52,630 bases of DNA from Pseudomonadota bacterium (lineage in GTDB: Bacteria; Myxococcota_A; UBA796; SXON01): the NCBI GenBank assembly GCA_030684355.1, contig JAUXTN010000255.1:1-52630 (forward strand), written 5' to 3'. Positions 8,051 through 16,925 of this stretch are shown in pieces. The notes under the pieces were generated by a model that searched no databases, had not been told where the DNA came from, and was given only the letters and a program-made list of their open reading frames with translations. The translations under genes and the position numbers were made by a program. The first letter of the stretch is position 1, and every line of letters begins with the position of its first letter.

Positions 8051-8947
8051 ATGAACCGCATCGCTCCCCTCCTCGGCGCCCACCCCTACATCCGGCTGTT
8101 CCGCGGTCGCACCTTCGTCATCAAGGTGTCGGGCGCGATCCTCGCCGACGAGCGCGCGCGCGGCTCGATCGCCGAGGACGTGGCCCTCCTCCACCACGTC
8201 GGCATCCGCGTGGTCCTGGTGCACGGCGGCGGCCCGCAGCTCGACGCGATGTGCGAGAAGATGGACGTGAAGCGCGAGGTCGTCGCCGGCCGCCGCGTCA
8301 CCGACGCCCGCACCCAGGAGCTCGCGCGGATGGTGTTCCGCGGCCAGCTCAACACCGAGCTCGTGAGCGCGATCGCCGCCCAGGGCGTGCGCGCCGTGGG
8401 CCTCTCCGGGGGGGACGGCGCGACGATCATCGCCCACCGCCGCCTGCCCCGCACCGTGCGCGACCCGTCGACGGGCACCGAGCAGCTCGTGGACTTCGGT
8501 TTTGTCGGCGACATCGACGCCGTCGATCCCAAGCTCCCGAAGATGCTCCTCGACAACGACATGATGCCGGTCTTCTGCTCGCTCGCCGCGATGACGGACG
8601 GCACGCTGCTCAACGTGAACGCGGACACCATCGCGTCGCAGGTGGCGGTCGCGCTCGGCGCCGAGAAGCTCATCGTCTGCACCTCGGTCCCCGGCCTGCT
8701 CGAGGACAAGGCGGACCCCCGCCGGCTCGTCTCCTACGGGGACCTCGGCACCGTCGAGGAGCTCGTCCGCTCCGGCGCGGTCAGCGGCGGCATGCTGCCG
8801 AAGCTCGCGGCGGTGTCCGACGCCCTCCGCGGCGGCGTCCCCCGCGTCCACATCATCGACGGCACGCGCCCCCACAGCCTCCTCCAGGAGGTGTTCACGA
8901 ACGAGGGCTGCGGGACCATGCTCGTCCTCCGTCGGGACGACGAGTGA
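8051..8947 (+). CDS. argB: Acetylglutamate kinase
   Basis: 298 aa amino-acid-kinase-fold enzyme phosphorylating N-acetylglutamate, normally the feedback-regulated step. FVIKVSGAI near the N-terminus (phosphate binding), VLVHGGGPQLDAM (substrate), GLSGGDG and LNVNADTIA are typical. ATG 8051 precedes the conserved N-terminal helix; an upstream in-frame ATG at 8000 would lie before the predicted promoter. Unlike the Xanthomonas protein, no fused acetyltransferase domain is present, so acetylglutamate must be made by a gene outside the window. Confidence 0.92.
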   Translation: MNRIAPLLGAHPYIRLFRGRTFVIKVSGAILADERARGSIAEDVALLHHVGIRVVLVHGGGPQLDAMCEKMDVKREVVAGRRVTDARTQELARMVFRGQLNTELVSAIAAQGVRAVGLSGGDGATIIAHRRLPRTVRDPSTGTEQLVDFGFVGDIDAVDPKLPKMLLDNDMMPVFCSLAAMTDGTLLNVNADTIASQVAVALGAEKLIVCTSVPGLLEDKADPRRLVSYGDLGTVEELVRSGAVSGGMLPKLAAVSDALRGGVPRVHIIDGTRPHSLLQEVFTNEGCGTMLVLRRDDE

Positions 8948-8970
8948 TGGTCGCGGTCCGGCGCTTCATG

Positions 8971-9020
8971 GGGCGGGGCTCTGCCCCGCAACGCCCCGCC
9001 AGGGGGCCGGGCCCCCTGGA
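8971..9020. repeat. REP-like palindromic element, copy 1
   Basis: Two adjacent perfect hairpins: GCGGGGC-TCT-GCCCCGC (8973-8989) and CCAGGGGGC-CGG-GCCCCCTGG (8999-9019), joined by AACGCCCC. On the minus strand it carries the core GGGGCGTTGCGGGG, shared with 42455-42495 and 50801-50830. It separates argB from argE and may modulate read-through. Confidence 0.6.
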
Positions 9021-9035
9021 CCCCCGAACCACCCC

Positions 9036-10085
9036 ATGACCGACCCCGTCGCCCTCCTCCACGACCTCGTCGCCGCGCGCTCCCCCTCCCGCGAGGAGGG
9101 GCCTGCCGTCGAGGTGATGGAGGCGTGGCTACGGGCCCGCGCGCCGGACGCCGAGCGCATCCGGGCCGACCGCAACCTCGCGGCCGTCAAGGACAGCGGG
9201 GTGCCGGGGCCGACGCTCCTGCTCGTCTCCCACCTCGACACCGTGCCGGCGACCGCCGCGTGGACCCGCGATCCGTGGGCCCCGACCATCGAGGGCGGGC
9301 GCATGTACGGACTCGGCGCGAACGACGCGAAGGGCTGCGTGTCCGCGATGGCGCACGCGTTCGCCGCGGCGCGGCCGAAGCGCGGCAAGCTCGTGCTCGC
9401 GACGGTCTGCGAGGAAGAAGTCGGCCGCGGGGGTCTCGAGATCTTCCTCCCCTCGCTGCCGCGGGCCGACCACGCCATCGTCGGCGAGCCCACCGGGCTC
9501 CACGTCGCGGTGGCGCAGAACGGGCTCCTCATCCTCGACTGTGACGCGAAGGGCCGCGCCGGGCACGCCGCCCGCCCGCACCTCGCCGACAACGCCATCT
9601 ACAAGGCCGCGCGCGACATCCTCGCCCTCGAGGGCCTCGTGCTCGACCGGGTGCACCCCGCCGCCGGCCGCACCACCCACGCCGTCACCGTCGTGACCGG
9701 CGGGGACCGCCACAACGTCATCCCCGACCGCGTGCGCTACACCGTCGACCTCCGCACGACCCCGTCGTACACCCACGCCGAGCTCGCGGACCTCGTCCGG
9801 GGCGTCGTCGGCGCCGAGGTGACCGTGCGCTCCGACCGCTTCCGCCCGGTCGAGACCCCCGGCGACGCCCCGGTCCTCGCCGCCGCCCTCCGCGCGCGCC
9901 CGGACGCGCACACCTTCGCCTCCCCCACCCTCTCCGACTGGGCGCACCTCGTGGGCGTCGCGGCGATCAAGTGGGGCCCCGGTCTCTCCGAGGTGAGCCA
10001 CACCGCCGACGAGTGGGTGGAGCTCGCGATGGTCGAGGCCGCGGTCGGCGCGTACGGGGCGGTCGTCGCGGAGATGCTCGGGTGA
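9036..10085 (+). CDS. argE: ArgE-like M20 deacylase (probably N-acetylcitrulline deacetylase)
   Basis: 349 aa. M20 zinc peptidase family: metal ligands in SHLDTVP, GANDAKG, the catalytic/ligand EEE of VCEEEVGRGG, GEPTG, and a final SHTADEW histidine. The dimerisation insert GRAGHAARP is present. In classical pathways ArgE deacetylates ornithine; because the carbamoyltransferase here acts on acylated ornithine, the expected substrate is acylcitrulline, as in Xanthomonas. The family also includes acetyl-lysine deacetylases and succinyl-diaminopimelate desuccinylases. ATG 9036 has no clear Shine-Dalgarno and follows the REP-like element directly. Confidence 0.85.
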   Translation: MTDPVALLHDLVAARSPSREEGPAVEVMEAWLRARAPDAERIRADRNLAAVKDSGVPGPTLLLVSHLDTVPATAAWTRDPWAPTIEGGRMYGLGANDAKGCVSAMAHAFAAARPKRGKLVLATVCEEEVGRGGLEIFLPSLPRADHAIVGEPTGLHVAVAQNGLLILDCDAKGRAGHAARPHLADNAIYKAARDILALEGLVLDRVHPAAGRTTHAVTVVTGGDRHNVIPDRVRYTVDLRTTPSYTHAELADLVRGVVGAEVTVRSDRFRPVETPGDAPVLAAALRARPDAHTFASPTLSDWAHLVGVAAIKWGPGLSEVSHTADEWVELAMVEAAVGAYGAVVAEMLG

Positions 10086-10128
10086 TAGGCCCCGGCCCCG
10101 CCTGGGCGGGACCACGCGAGGCACCACG

Positions 10129-11445
10129 ATGAAGCTCTGGGACAAAGGCGAGCCGCTCGACACCCTCGTCGCCGCGTTCACCGTCGGGGAGGACCCCGTC
10201 ACCGACCTCGCGTGGGCGTGGCACGACGTGGTGGGCTCGGCCGCGCACGTGCGCGCGCAACACGCCGCGGGGATGCTCGATCGCGCCGACGTCGACGCGC
10301 TCCTCGCGGGCCTCGCCCAGGTCGCGGCCGACATCGAGCGGGGCGAGTTCACCATCGCGCAGGAGCAGGAGGACGTGCACACCGCCGTCGAGTCGCTGCT
10401 CTCCGCTCGGCTCGGGCCCGTGGCGGGCAAGCTCCACACGGGGCGCTCGCGCAACGACCAGGTGCTCACGGACCTGCGCCTCTGGCTGCTCGAGGAGCTC
10501 GATGCCGCCGAGCTCGAGTGGCGCGCCCTCGCGGACGCCTGGCTCGCCTTCGCCGAGCGCCACGGGGACCTCCCCGTGCCCGGCTACACCCACCTGCAGC
10601 GCGCGATGCCATCGAGCTGGGGCCTCTGGGCCGCCGGGTTCGCGGGCGCCCTGCTCGACGCCCTCCCGCTCCTCGACGCCGCCCGCGCCATGGCCGGGCG
10701 CAATCCGCTCGGCTCGGCCGCCGGGTACGGGTCGCCCCTCCCCCTCGATCGCGCGCTCACCGCCCGCCTCCTCGGTTTTGACGGCGTCGTCGAGCCCGTC
10801 ACCGCCGCGCAGTTGGAGCGGGGCCTCGTCGAGGGCGCCGCGCTCTCCGCCCTCGCCGCGGCGTGCCACGTCGTGGGCCGCTGGGCGGGAGACCTCTGCC
10901 TCTACGCGACCGCCGAGTTCAACCTCGTGAAGCTGCCGCCCGCGTTCACGACCGGCTCGTCGATCATGCCGCAGAAGCGCAACCCCGACGTGGCCGAGCT
11001 CCTCCGCGGGCAGGCCCGCCGCGTGCGCGCCGCCCAGCGCGAGATCGAGGACCTCGCCGGGGCCCTGCCCTCCGGCTACCACCGCGACCTCCAACACACC
11101 AAGGCGCCGCTCCTCCGCGGGGTGCGCACCGCCCGGCTCACGCTGCGCGTGGCGGCCCACCTCGCGGCCGCCGTGGAGCCGCGCGCCCCGACGCTCGACC
11201 CCGAGCTCTTCGCCGCAGCCGAGGCGTTCCGACGCGCGCAGGCCGAGGGCCGCCCGTTCCGGGAGGTCTACAAGGACGTGGGCGCCGAGGTCTTCGCCGG
11301 CACGTTCGCGCCGCTCGAGCGCGCCCCGGCCCCCACGCCGGACCTCGCGTCCCTCCGCGCCCGCGCGACCGCCCACGCGCGCCCCGACCGCCGCGTCGGC
11401 TGGCGCGCGCTGCTCGGGCCGACGGGCAGCGCCTCCGAAGGCTAG
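10129..11445 (+). CDS. argH: Argininosuccinate lyase
   Basis: 438 aa. Splits argininosuccinate into arginine and fumarate. The fumarase/aspartase signature GSSIMPQKRNPD, the N-terminal LHTGRSRNDQV and the YTHLQRAMP segment (catalytic His region) are all present. Length is a little below the usual 455-465 aa. Last gene of the arginine cluster, 43 nt after argE, with its stop 8 nt from a convergent lipoprotein gene. Confidence 0.94.
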   Translation: MKLWDKGEPLDTLVAAFTVGEDPVTDLAWAWHDVVGSAAHVRAQHAAGMLDRADVDALLAGLAQVAADIERGEFTIAQEQEDVHTAVESLLSARLGPVAGKLHTGRSRNDQVLTDLRLWLLEELDAAELEWRALADAWLAFAERHGDLPVPGYTHLQRAMPSSWGLWAAGFAGALLDALPLLDAARAMAGRNPLGSAAGYGSPLPLDRALTARLLGFDGVVEPVTAAQLERGLVEGAALSALAAACHVVGRWAGDLCLYATAEFNLVKLPPAFTTGSSIMPQKRNPDVAELLRGQARRVRAAQREIEDLAGALPSGYHRDLQHTKAPLLRGVRTARLTLRVAAHLAAAVEPRAPTLDPELFAAAEAFRRAQAEGRPFREVYKDVGAEVFAGTFAPLERAPAPTPDLASLRARATAHARPDRRVGWRALLGPTGSASEG

Positions 11446-11453
11446 TCCCGGAG

Positions 11454-12116
11454 CTAGTCCGGGAGCCAATCCAGCTCGAAGGCGACGTGCTCGGTGATGA
11501 CGTGGCACTCGTCGGCCTCGACGTGTACGCCCACCATCTCGCCCGCGTGCCCGCCCGCCTCGGCGTAGATCTCCAGGTCACCGGCGACCTCCGCGCCGCA
11601 CGCCCACTCGCCGTCGCCCCGCTCGTCGCACGGCTGCGGTGCCATCTCGGCGTCGCGGTAGCCCCAGCTCACCGCCACGTCGGAGAGGGCCTCGCCGCTC
11701 GAGCCGGCGACCGTCGCGATGACGGAGGGGACCTCCTCGGCGGTGCAATCGACGCCGTCGGCCAAGAGGAGGAGATCCACGTGCTGGGGGATGACGTGGC
11801 ACTCGCCCTGCTCGATGAACACGGCCTCCTCGACGGTGGCGTAGCCCACGGCCTCCGCGCGCACGACGAGGTTGCCGGCGGCCTCCCAGCCGCAGGAGTA
11901 CTCGCCGTCCCCCGGGAAGGCGTCGCAGGGCTGGAACGGCCCGCCCTCCACCGAGAAGGTCACGACCGCGTCGGCGATGTCGCCGCCGTCGTCGGCGGAG
12001 AGCGTCACCGCGACCGAGGACGCGGCGCTCGTGTCGCACGCCTTGCCGCCGCCGAGGACGAAGACGCAGCCGGGGAGCGAGACGAAGAGGGAGAGGAAGG
12101 CGATGGAGCGGAGCAT
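11454..12116 (-). CDS. Lipoprotein with two cysteine-rich tandem repeats
   Basis: 220 aa; ATG 12116 with GAGGTG 4-5 nt upstream. Signal peptide with lipobox LPGC (C17). The mature part holds two homologous units of about 85 residues, each with PCDxxxGDGExxCGxE, AGxLxxxAExxG and ECHVIxxHV. They resemble carboxypeptidase-regulatory-like or PEGA-like beta-sandwiches, with paired cysteines that could form disulfides. Function unknown. Convergent with argH and divergent from fhs. Confidence 0.8.
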   Translation of the reverse strand: MLRSIAFLSLFVSLPGCVFVLGGGKACDTSAASSVAVTLSADDGGDIADAVVTFSVEGGPFQPCDAFPGDGEYSCGWEAAGNLVVRAEAVGYATVEEAVFIEQGECHVIPQHVDLLLLADGVDCTAEEVPSVIATVAGSSGEALSDVAVSWGYRDAEMAPQPCDERGDGEWACGAEVAGDLEIYAEAGGHAGEMVGVHVEADECHVITEHVAFELDWLPD

Positions 12117-12238
12117 GGGCACCTCTGGCAACCGATGAAGCAAGGGGTATGCCAGGGAACGTACACCCTCGCCGGGGCCTACGCGCGGCCTACGCGCGGC
12201 ATCGCCAAACTGGCGCCACCCACGCATCCACCCACGCG

Positions 12239-12244
12239 TTAGCC
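12239..12244 (+). promoter_or_regulatory. TTAGCC element before fhs (candidate leaderless -10)
   Basis: TTAGCC begins 12 nt before the ATG at 12251, and no Shine-Dalgarno lies between. The start codon would fall at the predicted transcription start. The same arrangement recurs before other genes in this window. Confidence 0.4.
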
Positions 12245-12250
12245 GGGCGC

Positions 12251-13846
12251 ATGCGTCCCATCGCCCATGTCGCCGCCGAGCTGGGGCTCGCCCCGGAGCA
12301 CGTCCACCCCTGGGGCCCCGGCCGGGCCAAGATCGCGCTGGAGGCGGCGGGGCCGTCGAAGGGGCGGCTCGTGCTCGTGTCCGCCATCACGCCCACGCCG
12401 GCCGGCGAGGGGAAGACCACGATGGCGATCTCGCTCGCCCTCGGCCTGCGCCAGCGCGGCGCCTCGGTGGCCGTGGCGCTCCGGGAGCCGTCGATCGGGC
12501 CGGTGTTCGGCAAGAAGGGCGGCGGGACCGGCGGCGGGCGCGCCACGCTCGAGCCCGCGAACGCCATCAACCTGCACAACACGGGGGACCTCCACGCGAT
12601 CGCCGCGGCGCACAACCTGCTCGCCGCGATGGTCGACAACGCGCTCCACTTCCGCGCGGCCGGCCTCGACGCCCGCAAGACGCGCTGGCGGCGCGTGATC
12701 GACATGAACGATCGGGCCCTCCGCAGCGTGATCGTGGGGCTGGGCAGCGCCGTGCGCGAGTCGGGCTTCGACATCACCGCGGCGAGCGAGGTCATGGCCG
12801 CGCTGTGCCTCGCGGAGGACCGCGCGGACCTCGAGTCCCGCCTCGGCCGCCTCATCGTGGGCGAGGACACCGGGGGCCGGCCCATCACCGCGAACGACCT
12901 CGGCGCCACCGGCGCGATGTCCGCGCTGCTCGCCGAGGCGGTGATGCCGACCCTCGTGCAGACCAGCGAGGGCGGCGCCGCCTTCGTGCACGGCGGCCCG
13001 TTCGCGAACATCGCGCACGGCTGCAACTCCCGCATCGCGACGCGCATGGCGCTCGCCCACGCCGACATCGTGCTCACCGAGGCCGGCTTCGCCTTCGACC
13101 TCGGCGGCGAGAAGTTCCTCGACATCAAGGCGCGCGCCCCCGGGCTGTGGCCCTCGATGGTCGCGCTCGTGGTGACCCGCCGGGCGCTCCTCTGGCATGG
13201 CGAAGGCGAGCTGGAGCAGGGGCTGCGCTTGCTCGACCACCACCTGGGCGCGGTGGCCCGCTTCGGCCTCCCCGCGATGGTCGTGCTCAACCGCTTCCCC
13301 GACGACACCCCCGCCGACATCGACCGCATCCGCGCCTTCTGCGACCGCCGCGGCGCCGCGTTCGCCCCCTGCGACGGCTACGCCCACGGCGGCGAGGGCG
13401 CGCACGAGGCCGCGGACACCCTCCAAGCCGTACTCGGGGCCCCGGGGAGCAAGGCGGCGCCGACGCCGCGGTGGCTCTACCCGCTCGACGCTCCGCTGGT
13501 CCAGAAGCTGGAGGCCGTAGCGACCACGATGTACGCGGCGAGCGGCGTGACCCTCGACGACGGCGCCCGCAAGGACCTCGCCCGCATCGAGGCCCTCGGT
13601 GGCGGGAGCCTGCCGGTGTGCATCGCGAAGACCCCCCTGTCGCTCACCGACGACTCCACGCGCAAGGGCCTGCCCGGCGCCCACACGCTGCGCGTGCGCG
13701 AATTGCGGCTGTACGCCGGCGCGGGGTTCGTCGTGGCGCTCGCGGGCGACGTGCAGACGATGCCCGGCCTGCCGAAGACGCCCGCCGCCGCGAAGGTGCG
13801 GGTCGAGCCGGACGGCCGCATCCGCGGGCTGATGCAGGAGGATTGA
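12251..13846 (+). CDS. fhs: Formate-tetrahydrofolate ligase
   Basis: 531 aa. ATP-dependent formation of 10-formyl-tetrahydrofolate from formate. N-terminal P-loop TPTPAGEGKTT (47-57), REPSIGPVFGKKGGGTGGG, NLHNTGDLHAI, DMNDRALR, FVHGGPFANIAHGCNS and EAGFAFDLGGEKFLDIK are family hallmarks. It is about 25 residues shorter than typical members (about 557 aa). Stands alone between divergent and convergent lipoprotein genes. Start chosen at ATG 12251, directly before the conserved N-terminal helix. Confidence 0.93.
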   Translation: MRPIAHVAAELGLAPEHVHPWGPGRAKIALEAAGPSKGRLVLVSAITPTPAGEGKTTMAISLALGLRQRGASVAVALREPSIGPVFGKKGGGTGGGRATLEPANAINLHNTGDLHAIAAAHNLLAAMVDNALHFRAAGLDARKTRWRRVIDMNDRALRSVIVGLGSAVRESGFDITAASEVMAALCLAEDRADLESRLGRLIVGEDTGGRPITANDLGATGAMSALLAEAVMPTLVQTSEGGAAFVHGGPFANIAHGCNSRIATRMALAHADIVLTEAGFAFDLGGEKFLDIKARAPGLWPSMVALVVTRRALLWHGEGELEQGLRLLDHHLGAVARFGLPAMVVLNRFPDDTPADIDRIRAFCDRRGAAFAPCDGYAHGGEGAHEAADTLQAVLGAPGSKAAPTPRWLYPLDAPLVQKLEAVATTMYAASGVTLDDGARKDLARIEALGGGSLPVCIAKTPLSLTDDSTRKGLPGAHTLRVRELRLYAGAGFVVALAGDVQTMPGLPKTPAAAKVRVEPDGRIRGLMQED

Positions 13847-13873
13847 GGGGCCGGCGACCCGGGCGCGCCCGGC

Positions 13874-14833
13874 CTACGGCAGTCCGTCCCCGTTGCAGAT
13901 GACCGGCCCCTTCTGCGGGTAGATCATCGCGACGGCGACGCACATCTCGTGCGGGAAGACGAGCGCCGCGTCCGTGTCGTTGTACCACTCGCAGGTCGTG
14001 CGGAACGTGGAGCCCGCGGGCAGGGTCATCTCGCCCGCCGCCCACGTCTGCACCACCGGCTCGTCCCGGTAGGCGGGGTCCCACTCGTCGACCTCGTAGA
14101 ACGGGGACGCGACGCCGTCGGCCATCCGCTCGACCGTGAAGCGGGTCCCCCACTCGTGCATGTGGCCGAGGAGCGAGTGGAGCTGCCACTTCTGGTCGGT
14201 CTCGCACCGGAAGCTCGTGGTGGAGGCTTCCCCCGGCGGCAGCGAGAAGTCCTGGCGCGAGAAGATGAGCGGCGCGGCCCAGGTGGTGACCTCCTCCGTC
14301 GGGACCGTGGCGAGCACGGCCAGGTCCCGCACCCGCATGGGCTCGTCCCCGTAGTTGATGTAGTGCGACTGGAGCACCCAGCGCTGGCCCGCTTCGAGCT
14401 CGACGGCCATGCCCGGGGCGAGGCCCATGCCGAGCGCCGTCGCCACGCCGTCCACGGTCGTCTCCTCGGCGATGATGAGCGGCTCGAGGTCCGCCATCGA
14501 GAAGCTCCCGCCCTCGCCGGTGCAGTCCGCGACGGTGCCGTCGGGCACGTCCAGCGCGGGCACGGTGGTCCCGAGGAGCTGGAGGTGGTGCCCGCCGGCG
14601 GCCTGCCAGGTGCGGACGGCGTGCAGCCCCACGTCCGGGCCGGTCCACGTGCCGAAGCCGCAGGTCATGCGCTCCTCGCCGGGCTCCAGCACCGCGTCGG
14701 GCCCCTCCAACAGGGCCTCGCCGGGCGCGAGGGGTCCGACATCCGCGGGGTCCACACGGGCGTCGGCCGGGAGGTCGGGGCTCGCGCCCGGTTCTTCGAA
14801 CGGGTCGGCGCAGGCGGAGAGTAGCAACAACAT
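13874..14833 (-). CDS. Copper type II monooxygenase-like (PHM/DBH-like) lipoprotein
   Basis: 319 aa; ATG 14833 with GAGGTG that overlaps the stop codon of the upstream gene. Lipid cysteine C8 (MLLLLSAC). All copper ligands of peptidylglycine alpha-hydroxylating monooxygenase have counterparts: the HH pair at 82-83 (GGHHLQLLG), H157 (LQSHYINYGD), HxH at 224/226 (GHMHEWG) and M297 in EMCVAVAMIYP. H226 to M297 is 71 residues, close to the about 70 I recall in mammalian PHM. A secreted, membrane-anchored, ascorbate-type copper monooxygenase is likely; the substrate is unknown. The partner lipoprotein at 14841 is co-transcribed. Confidence 0.8.
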   Translation of the reverse strand: MLLLLSACADPFEEPGASPDLPADARVDPADVGPLAPGEALLEGPDAVLEPGEERMTCGFGTWTGPDVGLHAVRTWQAAGGHHLQLLGTTVPALDVPDGTVADCTGEGGSFSMADLEPLIIAEETTVDGVATALGMGLAPGMAVELEAGQRWVLQSHYINYGDEPMRVRDLAVLATVPTEEVTTWAAPLIFSRQDFSLPPGEASTTSFRCETDQKWQLHSLLGHMHEWGTRFTVERMADGVASPFYEVDEWDPAYRDEPVVQTWAAGEMTLPAGSTFRTTCEWYNDTDAALVFPHEMCVAVAMIYPQKGPVICNGDGLP

Positions 14834-14840
14834 CGGCACC

Positions 14841-15317
14841 TCAGCAGGGATGGAGAAGGTCCATCGACACGGTGATGGGCGTCTCGGCGGCGGCCTCGAC
14901 GCGGACCTTGTTGGCGTTCGGGAGGGTGACCGGGTCGCCGCACTCGCAGCCGTTGCCATCGCCGTCGAGGCACGCGAGGAGCCAGACGACGCCAGGGCTA
15001 AGCGGCGGCGTGGTGGCAGCGACCCCGGTGGGAGCGCCGTCGGCGAGGTCGAGGGCCGCGGTGACGAAGTCGTAGAGGGGCACCGCGCCGTCGACGGGGC
15101 CGGTCACGGTGGCGTCGGCCTCCGCGTACACGGCGCCGAGGACCGCGCCGATGGGCGCCTCGGTCATCTGGGGGACGAGGTCGCCGTCGATCTGGAAGGC
15201 GAGCGCGAGGGTCCCCGGGGTCGCGAGGACGGCCTCGGAGCCCGCGGAATCCTCGGCACCCAGGTCCGCGGTATCCGCGGTGACACCGGCGCACGCAAAC
15301 AGCACGAACACGACCAT
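14841..15317 (-). CDS. Small lipoprotein coupled to the copper monooxygenase-like gene
   Basis: 158 aa, not recognised. Short lipoprotein signal MVVFVLFAC (C9), then TADTADLGAEDSAG linker and a beta-rich domain. Near the C-terminus CLDGDGNGCECGDP combines an Asp/Gly loop with four cysteines, which might bind a metal. Its stop codon is 7 nt from the monooxygenase start, and TGAGGTGCCG serves both as stop and Shine-Dalgarno, so expression of the two is probably coupled. Confidence 0.75.
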   Translation of the reverse strand: MVVFVLFACAGVTADTADLGAEDSAGSEAVLATPGTLALAFQIDGDLVPQMTEAPIGAVLGAVYAEADATVTGPVDGAVPLYDFVTAALDLADGAPTGVAATTPPLSPGVVWLLACLDGDGNGCECGDPVTLPNANKVRVEAAAETPITVSMDLLHPC

Positions 15318-15427
15318 CCCGGCCCCCGACGGCGCGAGCCAAGGTCGGCGGTTCCCCCCGTTCGACCTCCCGCTTCCATGATCGGGATAGTCCCCGGCCG
15401 GGCCCGCGGCGCCCCCCTCCGCCCGCG

Positions 15428-15433
15428 TTAGCG
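15428..15433 (+). promoter_or_regulatory. TTAGCG element before the photolyase gene (candidate leaderless -10)
   Basis: TTAGCG begins 12 nt before GTG 15440. A GGGGGAGG run abuts the start codon and is too close to act as a normal Shine-Dalgarno. This helps choose GTG 15440 as the start. Confidence 0.4.
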
Positions 15434-15439
15434 GGGGAG

Positions 15440-16903
15440 GTGCCGATCGATCCCCTCCGCCTCCACCTCCCCCCCGATCTCTCTCCCGAGCGGATCGTGC
15501 CGCGCCCCGCCTCCACGGACGGGGGCGGTGAGTTCGTCCTCTATTGGATGCAGTCGACCTTCCGCGCGCACCACAACTTCGCGCTCCACCACGCGGTCGA
15601 CGTGGCGAACGCGCTCCGGGTCCCCGTGCTCGTCTACCACGGGCTGCGTCACGACTACCCGTGGGCCAACGATCGCCTCCACACCTTCATCCTGGAGTCC
15701 GTGGTCGACCTGGCCGCCGCCTTCGCCGCGCGTGGCATCCAATACACGTTCTGGCTCGACGAGAGCGACGCCCCGGGTGCCACCTGGCCGGCCGAAGCCG
15801 AACGTCGCCCCGCGGCGGCGCCGCGCCCCCCCTCCGCGCTCCAAATCCTGGCAGACCGCGCCGCGCTCGTGGTGACGGACTTCCTCCCCACCTTCATCCA
15901 CCCCCGCCAGCTCCGCGGCCTGCGTCGCAAGACGAAGACGCCCGTCGTCGCCGTGGACAGCGCCACCGTCGTGCCGATGCGGTTCCACGACAAGGCGCAC
16001 CTGTCCGCGCGCGGGATCCGCCCGGTGCTGATGAACGCGCTCCCGCGGTTCCTCGTGGCTCCGGAGGAGCCGGTGCTCGACGTGCGGCGCACGATCGAGG
16101 TGCCGTTCACGCCCACGGTGCCGACGCTGGAGACCATCCCCGCGCTGGTGGCCCGCTGTGCCATCGACCACACGGTCCCGCCGGTGGAGGCCATCCGCGG
16201 CGGAACCGTGGCCGGCCAGGCGCGGCTGCGCGACTTCCTCGTGACCGGGCTCCCCCGCTACGCCGCCGAGCGCGGCGATCCGAACGCACCGGTGACGAGC
16301 CGGCTCTCGCCGTACCTGCACTTCGGGAACGTGTCACCCCACGAGGTGCTCCTGGCCGTGCGCGCAGCGGACATCCCCGGTGACACGGGCTCATCCGGTG
16401 AGAACGCCGAGAAGTTCGTGGACGAGGCGCTGGTCTGGCGCGAGCTGGCCCACAACTTCTGCTTCTTCGATCCCAGGCACCGGACCCCCGCGGCGATCCC
16501 GAGCTGGGCGCAGGTGGAGCTGGAGAAGCACCGGGAGGATCCCCGGCCGGCGCTCTACACGGACGCCCAGATCGAGGCCGCGGACACCGGGGAGCCGCTC
16601 TGGAACGCGGCGCAGCGGCAGTACCTGCGCGACGGCTTCATGCACAACTACCTGCGGATGTTGTGGGGCAAGGCCGTGCTCCAGTGGACGACCGACGCCG
16701 CGACCGCGCTGCGCATCCTCGAGCACAACAACAACAAGTACAGCCTCGACGGCCGCGACGCGAGCACGTACAGCGGCCTCCATTGGATCTTCGGCAAGTT
16801 CGACCGACCCTTCTACCGCCACCCAATCTACGGCACGGTGCGGTACATGTCGCTGAAGACCGCCAAGGACAAGTTCGACGTGGCGGCGTTGCTGCGGCGC
16901 TAG
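15440..16903 (+). CDS. phr: Class II deoxyribodipyrimidine (CPD) photolyase
   Basis: 487 aa. Repairs UV-induced cyclobutane dimers with FAD and blue light. Class II hallmarks: VLYWMQSTFRAHHNFAL near the N-terminus, SRLSPYLHFGNVSPHEV, ALVWRELAHNFCFF, the C-terminal DGFMHNYLRMLWGKAVL and NNKYSLDGRDASTYSGLHW (FAD pocket and electron-transfer Trp region). Full length. The alternative GTG at 15497 would remove only the poorly conserved first 19 residues. Divergent from the lipoprotein at 15317. Confidence 0.93.
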   Translation: MPIDPLRLHLPPDLSPERIVPRPASTDGGGEFVLYWMQSTFRAHHNFALHHAVDVANALRVPVLVYHGLRHDYPWANDRLHTFILESVVDLAAAFAARGIQYTFWLDESDAPGATWPAEAERRPAAAPRPPSALQILADRAALVVTDFLPTFIHPRQLRGLRRKTKTPVVAVDSATVVPMRFHDKAHLSARGIRPVLMNALPRFLVAPEEPVLDVRRTIEVPFTPTVPTLETIPALVARCAIDHTVPPVEAIRGGTVAGQARLRDFLVTGLPRYAAERGDPNAPVTSRLSPYLHFGNVSPHEVLLAVRAADIPGDTGSSGENAEKFVDEALVWRELAHNFCFFDPRHRTPAAIPSWAQVELEKHREDPRPALYTDAQIEAADTGEPLWNAAQRQYLRDGFMHNYLRMLWGKAVLQWTTDAATALRILEHNNNKYSLDGRDASTYSGLHWIFGKFDRPFYRHPIYGTVRYMSLKTAKDKFDVAALLRR

Positions 16904-16925
16904 CCGTTCTTGCAGCGCGTTCCCA

